NCBI GenBank assembly: GCA_037974665.1
Contig: CM075770.1
Coordinates: 96,468,850-96,532,849 of the forward strand
Source: Ehretia macrophylla
Lineage: Eukaryota > Streptophyta > Magnoliopsida > Boraginales > Ehretiaceae
Reading direction: 5' to 3'
DNA length: 64,000 nt
Shown here: positions 56,628 through 64,000 of the stretch, piece after piece
How the letters are laid out: each line of letters starts with the position of its first letter
How positions within the stretch are numbered: position 1 is the first letter of the stretch
Position numbers and translations under genes: made by a program
The notes under the pieces: generated by a model
What the model was told of the DNA's origin: nothing
Databases searched by the model: none
What the model saw: the letters and a program-made list of their open reading frames with translations, nothing else

Positions 56628-59600
56628 TTATGTCAGGCTAATGGAAGTCGCATAGGACTGCAGTAAGGTCAAAGCTTGCTCAGCGATGGCTCTGTACCTT
56701 GCTCGCTTCACCCAATCACCGACAATTTCTGCTGCCTGGCTACCTTTAACACCATCCTCAAGGGTATCTGCAGCTTCAGAGAGTTTCCCTTGTGCTAGTA
56801 AGCTCTCAACCCTGTTTATCAAAGATTCTATCCCATCACCGGACTGGTCAACTTCCTTCACCTGGAACACAAACACAAAGTCATAAAGAGAACTCATACA
56901 AGTATTTTCCTGAGCTAACTGCATCATTGTACAAGTTGAAAAATCTGAAGTGGAGGATAAAGGAGACACCTTCAACCGTGATGCAACATGGGCCAATGAA
57001 TGGGCTAAAATGCCACCACCACCTGGTGGAATTAGGCTGAAGTGGCGCAGCGTCTGTTTCAGAGCATCAAACTGTAGAATAAACAACTTGATCAGACTCT
57101 AAAAACTTTAATATCTACAATCCTTCGACAGAGCCTAACATAAATCTTGTTAGAGGTTGAGGTATGTCTCGTCAAGGGACAAACATTTCGAAAAATAACA
57201 ACACTTTGCCAAAAGATTTTGATTAGGGGACTTTTTTCTTTTTGAGAACTAATTAGGAGACTTTATACCACCCATATAAACATCAGGGCCCAAAATAAAG
57301 GGAACAAATGCACAGGCAAGGCTGTAGACAAACTGGATGGACCTGTAAAAGAGTAGCTTGAAGATTGGTCATCTAAGAGCAACTCAAACACATTTACCAA
57401 GGAACTCAGTCATGGTTGAGCCTTACATAAGACAACCATTCTTTGACTGGCTTGACTTGAGCAAGCTAAGTTTGTTCTTCTTTTTTATTTCCCTTCTTTG
57501 GATTTTCTTTTCTAGGTTGTTTGCAGAGGGGGGGACGAAGTGAAGTTTATCTTCCGTTGCTTCTAACTTCAAGATTTTGAAGAGTTCGGTAGTTCAAAAT
57601 GGAGTTGCATTAATCCAATTCACAACTATATCCTCTCCTTGCTGTTTCTTGATGCCATTAAAGATGAGGGTTCCATAATTGAGTGGCATTCTATTTGATT
57701 TGCCGAATTTAGTTGGAATCCTCAATAAAGAGCTGCTCTACTGTATGGCTTACTTTTGATGTTCTAATCTGGCTTCAAGCTGAATACGAGCAAGTAGGTG
57801 TTTGATTTAGCTTAAAATATGTACATATATACACACAAGCATTCATATACACATATATGGCTTATAAGCTCCAGGAGCATCTTTTAATTATTTATTGAAC
57901 TCTGAGAGCTTATACGCTCAAACACACAAACAAAGAGTAGTGGTATGGCACTTTTTGATTAAGCCTTTTTTTTAACTAAGACATTATACCAAACACTCGG
58001 AATGAGCTGAACTCCAGGAGCATCGTTTAATTATTTATTGAACTCTGAGAGATTATATGCTCAAACACACAAACAATAGAGTAGTGGTATGGCACTTTTC
58101 GATTAAAATTAAACTCTTTTTTAGCTAAGCCATTATACCAACACTCGGGAATGAGCTGAACTCCAGGAGCATCTTTTAATTATTTAGTGCACTCTGAGAG
58201 TAGTGGTATGGCACTTTTTAATTAAGCTCTTTTTTAGCTAAGCCATTATACCAGACACTCGGAATGACCTGATTTGACCAAAAAAAAGAAAAGCTTAGCT
58301 AAGCACCCCCAAAAATGTACGTACTGTATGATACCTTCTTTTAGTTTTTTCCAGAGCCAAGCCAAGAGCAAGCTCAGCTCGTGAGATTACCAATCCATGT
58401 TTGTACTTTCAATACTTGGCTCGTCAACTAGTGCTCAGCTATAATCTGTATGTCCTACAAATCTTGAGATATCTAGACATGTCTCCTCCCAAGTCTCAAT
58501 ACCATATACAGTAATACTCCAGAAGACTCGGGATTTATATATCTAAACAAGATTGCCCAACTTTATTAGCTTCTGCATGAGAACGCATAAAACACTCAAC
58601 AATACTATCACCAAAAACAACAAAAGGGGAAATAAAAAAGAAAAAACAAAAAGTGGGGAAATCCTAAATAAGGTTTGAATCACCTTATCTTTCTGAGAAT
58701 CATGACCCAAATAAATTTTAAAACAGCAAAAGAGTGTGCTACAGAATGACAAGACAATAATTTCAGTGTCCCCATCACCCATAGGAAAAATAGGACAAAT
58801 AAGGGGAAGGAATTTTAAAAAGAAAAGTGAAAAAAGATGATTCTGCTCTTAGAGTAGATTTTGCCAATACCACCTGGCAGCTAGAAAGAAATAATCTCTA
58901 CCACTGTCAACCAAGCTCTCTTAAAAGCAAAAACGGCGGGGCATGGGTACCAAAGACAAAATGGAACATGATATATACAGACAAAATTATTCAAATGTCT
59001 GTGTGTGTATGTGAGAGAGAGAGGAGGGAGGAAGGGGGAGGGAGAGGGAGAGAGGGAGAGAGGGAGAGAGAGAGAATATAAGATAGATAACCGCAGTTCA
59101 AGATATTGAGTAACATATATAGTAGATTTGATGTCATGAAGGATGAAAACAAATGTAAAAAAAATTAAAAAATACAGAGAGCAACATAGAAAATTGTTAC
59201 ATCCACATTGAAGTGTGACATATAATACATCATTAAGACAAGAAATTCTTACCTTTTCATTCAATTGCAGTATATTATCTGTTCCATGTTTCCGTGGCTC
59301 TTCAGGAAGGGAAGAGAGAACCAAATCCAGAAGTGAGTCTTTATCAATGCCTTCAAGGTAAGTGTGGAGAGCATCTATTTCTTTTTGTATTGGTAGCCCC
59401 TTTGACAGAGCATCTTCCAGTGCAAGTGCACCCTGCAAGACATTAATTTGAGATATTCCACCTCAAAACATTAACAATTGATCGATAAGATATCTACTTT
59501 CTTCTTGAAACATTTTACAACAATATTAATCCTTGTCATATTTATTAATTTACCATCTCATCTAAAAGCTTAGGCTATTGCAGAGGGGCTTTTTAATCAT

Positions 59601-62600
59601 TAATTAACTCAACAACATCATATAAATGGAAGATGCAAGTCATACACACGCACACACAGAGAAAGGAGAAGTGACATGGTCCATATTTTAGGTACGTCCT
59701 CATTTTTTCAGCTGTTGAACCAGAAATCCTCCCAAATCAAGGGCATATTCATTTTGAAGGATGATGTATAAAACGAATCAAGGATGCATTGACACTAGTT
59801 CTTGTCTTCCCTTTTCCCAATAGTTATGCATTCTTCAGTCAAAATCAGAGCCATCATAAAACTGACTTGCCTAACTTCTTAGCAGTAGACACGTAATACG
59901 AAATACAAGAATATTTATAAAGATCAAATGGCTTCAGCAATCAACATACACATTCTTCAGAGACTGAATCAGTAGTGACCATCACTGTTGAGCACAAAAT
60001 ATTCCACTTGAAGTTTGAATGATGTTACAGAACAAGTTCTCGGTGATATTTAGACTTCTAATGTCAAACTAGCTCCCTGATGGATGCTGACAAATCTTAA
60101 TTCTCAACGAAGTAAAGATTGAGCAATTCAACAAATTCTGAATATAATTATTTTAAGCCCATCCACCAACTATAATAGGAAATCCACTGAAAAACAAAGT
60201 TCAAACTGAAATATAGAAATGCCCCAGCTAAAATACAAAAAAAAAAAAAAAAAGAAGCCACAGCTGAAATAAAGTTGAAACTGAAATATTGCCTACGCTG
60301 AAATTATTTTTACTTTGGAGAGACCATGTATTAAAAGAATCGTTCCACATCTATAGAAATGAATCCATCTTACTGCTTCTCTAGACCACCAAAGTAGTAG
60401 GTATGCATTTCACCCGTTATGACATTATGCCATGAGGAGGAGAAAATGGTAGAGAAGGTTCAATGATTTTGTGTTAACTTTCAGTATATGAGAGCACCGA
60501 TGTGTGTGTATATGTCTTTGTACACGTATGTGCTTGTGTGAGAGAGAGGAAGAGAGGGGAAAGACGACCATAGAAGATAATAATGCAGGTGCAAACAGAT
60601 TACTTAGCAAGTGATGTTGTGCTTTTCAATTTACGACCCGCATAAGGAAGATCTTCCACCTCTAAACCCCCTCTCTCTCTACAAACTTCCCACATGGCCA
60701 GCAAATACTAAGCATGCAGGCTCCCACTGGACAAAACATTCTCCAATTAAATAAGAGCAAAATTTACAATAGGGCAATATTGTATAATCTCAAATGACTC
60801 GCATAAATTAAAAAAGTGCAGATCCAGATATGCCACATAGATATGACCTCATGCGGACACGCCAATATGACAATTAATAAACAATGTGTGTATGTGTCTG
60901 TGTATGTATAGAACATACTAAAAATCATTTCTAAAACTGAACTAATAATAATACCTAATTCAAGTTTAGATATTTGGTTTGAAGACATACGCACAAAGTC
61001 ATGTAAATGGGGAAAAAAGAAAAAAGTTACAACACCCAAAGCACAGAAGTATTCTTCTATAACAAACTTTGATAGATGACAAATATATAGATAGTAATAG
61101 GAAATTACGACATCTTTTTCTGAATTGAAGACTAATCACAATGACAAGAGGTCGCTAGAAGATGGCAGAGTTCAACTAGGCAAGCTCTACGTGCTCCTAG
61201 TTCTGGCAGAGTTGACTTGAGTTACAGTGATATGTACAAGAATTTGAACATAACTCCAATTTCACAATTTGGTCACACTTAGAATGTTCGATGAGAGTAT
61301 TGAAATGTTAAATAAGTGTCCAACACTTTTACTTTTTTGTAAAAAAATATTTGGATAAGATCAAAAGGGTGTTTGACAAGTGCTCAAGTGTGTCTGGGAA
61401 GTATCTATTGATGCATTAGCATACTACATGACAGGAAAAAATAACAAAGACAATTTTTTTTTCAAGCTAAATATATGTAGAGACATCATATGCGTGTATC
61501 CATAGGCATATAAGTTCATATATATTATTTATGTGCATCCACTAGTGTGAGTTTTCGAGATAATAGCAGTGAATATACTACAAACCTGGCATTTTGAGTT
61601 CCCAACTATGAGATTAGATATGTACAGATTAGCAAAAATACGTTGCTTAAATTAAGAACTTGCTTTCTAACACTCAAGAAGTGTGCAAGAGCAGAGATGG
61701 TAAAAGACAAATGGTATAGCAAAGCAAGCTTGTGAACAGAATGACTGTGGCGAGCCTCTTCAGAGCGAGCATAGAATGCCATACACAATGCATTTATCTG
61801 GAAGAGAAAAGGAAATAACATATTTATAAAGAAAAATAAGAAGTCAAGGATAAGAAGAGAACTAACAGATGCAAATGTTGGATCCTTTACATCAAGATGC
61901 AGCATGTAACAGTGAAGACATAGCATAAATACGAAGGAAGATTGAAAAAGTAAGACTGAAATCAACCATCTTGATCCCTCGAACTCGTTATATGTTGTTT
62001 CACTTAGCACAACAGACATCTCCATGTGCTTAGCCAAAAAAAAGCAGACATCTCCAAGTTCAACTACGCTATAAATTCCTTGATTCATATACTGTGTAAA
62101 AGCCAAAAGTAATTAGTTCTTTCTTGTTGAACCACATCTAATGAAAAAGCCCACAATACCCAAACCTTTAGATCGTGTCTGAGTACATCTCGCCATAGTA
62201 TACTAGCTAACTTGACATGAAATAGTACATAACAGCAATTGCTCAAGATAAAGACATAGTTGACACATCCAATCAAGGTATTAAGGTTAAAAGAAATATT
62301 TTCTCATAAATATTTTGAAAAGAGGATAAAAAGATTAACATACATTAACCACTCAAATTATGGTACAAGTTGTAACCTCAAGGAGAAAGCACAATGAAGT
62401 GATGAACAACATAATTGCAGCTCCACAGATGGTGAATGACAACAGTCTCACACTCACTGTGGTGTTTTATGCACTGTATCTTCTTTTTTCTTTTTTTTCT
62501 TTTCAAAGTATATGCCAAAGAAAATGTCCAATTTGTGGACAACATATGGTGGCTGCAACAAATCAGAAGCTCATTGGTGGACAGTCTCGCCATAGTATAC

Positions 62601-64000
62601 TAGCTAACTTGACATAAAATAGTACATAACAGCAATTGCTCAAGATAAAGACATATAGTTGACACATCCAATCAAGGTATTAAGGTTAAAAGAAATATTT
62701 TCTCATAAATATTTTGAAAAGAGTATAAAAAGATTAAGATACCTTAAACACTCAAATTATGGTACAAGTTGTAACCTCAAGGAGAAAGCACAATGAAGTG
62801 ATGAACAACATAATTGCAGCTCCACAGATAGTGAAGACAACAGTCTCACACTCACTGTGGTGTTTTATGCACTGTATCTTCTTTTTTTTTTTTTCTTTTC
62901 AAAGTATATGCCAAAGAAAATGTCCAATTTGTGGGCAACATATGGTGGCTGCAACGAATCAGAAGCTCAATGGTGGACGGTATGATAAATTCCACCACAT
63001 CAGAGGTGCAACTGATACAGCGAGCTTCTTTTTTAATATAGTACCTTATATCTCACATGTCATTTATTTCTACAAGGATTTGAACTGGAGATATATTTAG
63101 CTTCATACTGGTATTTACTCCATTCAGTACAAAATCAAATTGTTCAATGAACTTCAAGTTAACTAGTCCATATCTAGACATACTCATACTAGTGGTCTAG
63201 AAAATAGATATCGTGGGTGATACCACAAGATACGTGAAGATGAGTGACATCATACATGAAGATTTGCTTCAGCCATTTTTTCAATCTGGGATGCCTTCTC
63301 ACTTGCAATTGCCGCAGCCAGTTCTGCTTTAGCTAACTCCTCTTTTTTTTCCAGCTTCAATTCTGCTGCATTTTCCTGCACATTGAAGTGCCACCAAATT
63401 TTAGATAAGGAAATTCAGTCAGGTAACCTTTTGTGCATGCAATAAATTGGCACCTTTTCTTCAAGCTCCATTTTGTGTTTCTCCTCTAATTTTTCTTGAA
63501 GTGATTTTAGAGCAGCAGCTGCTTTTGCTCTCTCTCTGTTTAATTCCTGAAAATAGATTCAGCAGTAATTATTCCATGGCAAGACAATCTGTCTAGAACT
63601 AACTAGAGGGTAAGACAACATAAGCTGAGACAGAGAAGAAGGTAAAACACACTGGTTAAAATAAGGAAATAACATCATAAATATGACCAAAAAATGTAAG
63701 AAAAATAAACAAGGAGAGTTTTCAATAACCTTCTCCAAAATGGCTTCCCTCTCAGCATACATAAGTTCCTTGACCCTTGCATCTTTTAATTCCTTCTCAT
63801 ACTTCTCCTAATTAATTGAAATACAGATGTTAGCAGCAACAAAGATATAACTAATAATCAAATTTCAAGAAATTAGAGTGGATTTCAATACTCAATTGCA
63901 GAGCAGCATGATAATCCTTCTTGTTGTGGCCGGTACAACAGTATAAAAAACACATTGAAATCCCATAATATGATTACTAAAGATGACTGACCTTCATCAT
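56628..64000 (-). CDS. MIC60: MICOS complex subunit MIC60 (mitofilin), 3' part of the gene
   Basis: MIC60 is an inner mitochondrial membrane protein that, with MIC10 and others, shapes crista junctions and contacts the outer membrane. The visible minus-strand exons are 63992 to beyond 64000, 63730-63807, 63454-63546, 63256-63375, 61720-61797, 59253-59432, 56970-57071 and 56628-56861. Together they code for about 297 C-terminal residues. The first part is an E/K/A-rich coiled coil (EKYEKELKDARVKELMYAER, LKSLQEKLEEKHKMELEEK). The mitofilin core follows: MAFYARSEEARHSHSVHKLA, ALALEDALSKGLPIQKEIDA, HTYLEGIDKDSLLDLVLSSL, FSLIPPGGGGILAHSLAHVA and the conserved end EQALTLLQSYATSISLT. The targeting peptide and membrane segment lie outside the window. 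All introns have GT-AG ends except the one at 59433-61719, which starts with CT. No exon contains a stop. Confidence 0.95.
57072..59252 (-). other. MIC60: MIC60 intron with a 143/149-bp tandem repeat and a GA-rich microsatellite
   Basis: This intron has a GTAAGAAT donor (minus strand, at 59252) and a CTACAG acceptor. It contains three tandem units starting CTCCAGGAGCAT at 57869, 58012 and 58161, the third shortened to about 115 bp, and a GT/GA microsatellite at 59001-59076. No mobile element ends were identified. Confidence 0.8.
59433..61719 (-). other. MIC60: MIC60 intron with a non-canonical CT donor
   Basis: Homology requires exon 61720-61797 to join exon 59253-59432 (...HKLAL to GALALED...). 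On the minus strand the intron starts CTATACC after TTG and ends TTGCAG. A G-to-C change at the first intron base would explain it, since GTATACC would be a normal donor. The intron is 2287 bp long, AT-rich, with an A-run near 60237-60254 and no gene of its own. Confidence 0.75.
61798..63255 (-). other. MIC60: MIC60 intron with a direct tandem duplication of 397 bp
   Basis: The intron has a GTATGATG donor (at 63255) and a CTCTTCCAG acceptor. Bases 62188-62584 and 62585-62980 are near-identical neighbours, both starting TCTCGCCATAGTATACTAGC and ending AATGGTGGAC-like. The open frames 62360-62617 and 62759-63100 (plus strand) are the same frame in the two copies and are not supported as genes. 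Confidence 0.85.

Noticed and set aside
62360..63100. Pair of similar plus-strand frames inside MIC60 as possible paralogous small genes
   Set aside because: They are one frame in the two copies of a 397-bp intronic duplication, opposite to the gene, with no recognised domain.
1..64000. CRISPR arrays, bacterial operons, tRNA or rRNA genes
   Set aside because: No regularly spaced identical repeats with unique spacers, no operon-like ORF runs and no convincing RNA-gene structure were seen; the tandem repeats present have no spacers.

Overview
The window is nuclear DNA of a eudicot plant. It is AT-rich, with spliced plant-type introns, plant LTR retrotransposons primed at a TGGTATCAGAGC-type site, plant PIF/Harbinger, CACTA, hAT and LINE elements, and one conserved host gene. 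The species cannot be fixed from the sequence. I saw no rRNA gene, tRNA gene, CRISPR array or bacterial gene.

About 55 kb is nested transposable elements that can be peeled layer by layer using target-site duplications (TSDs) and host reading frames that rejoin once the insert is removed. Nest 1 (1-11257): a plus-strand Ty1/copia element (RT at 1-312, RNase H at 9119-9786, 3' LTR at 9807-11257) is split by a reverse-oriented long solo-LTR-like element (313-9118). That element is itself split by a non-autonomous LTR retrotransposon (1767-6763, TSD CCTAA). Between nests lie a 447-bp hAT-type element (12085-12531, perfect 8-bp TSD) and a Tourist-type MITE (13469-14019). Nest 2 (15513 to about 35725): a minus-strand copia element holds a PIF/Harbinger transposon (16150-35389, TSD TTA) with Myb/SANT-like ORF1 and a DDE transposase. 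The transposon carries two solo LTRs (17918-20894 and 22796-34316), and the second is split by a full-length Tekay/Del-type Ty3/gypsy element (23357-33304). Next comes a decayed CACTA element (TNP2 pseudogene 38024-40282, end at 41262).

Nest 3 (about 41770-55285): a LINE is split by a 12.3-kb Tat-lineage Ty3/gypsy element (41942-54276). The Tat element has a 62-bp tandem array and a spliced antisense gene downstream of pol. Into it are inserted a composite of inverted small LTR elements (46412-48084) and a hAT remnant (51785-52850).

The only host gene recognised is MIC60/mitofilin on the minus strand (3' part, 56628 to beyond 64000). Eight exons are visible, and seven complete ones are all multiples of three. 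One intron begins with CT instead of GT. All element ORFs carry stops or frameshifts, often of the type expected from decay of methylated cytosines.

Most interesting: the inverted composite with internal regions of only about 70 bp; the shared internal region of two non-autonomous families whose LTRs differ ten-fold in length; the antisense gene in the Tat element; a hairpin that keeps pairing while changing sequence in three LTR types; and the MIC60 splice-site change. I found no clearly new enzymatic system.
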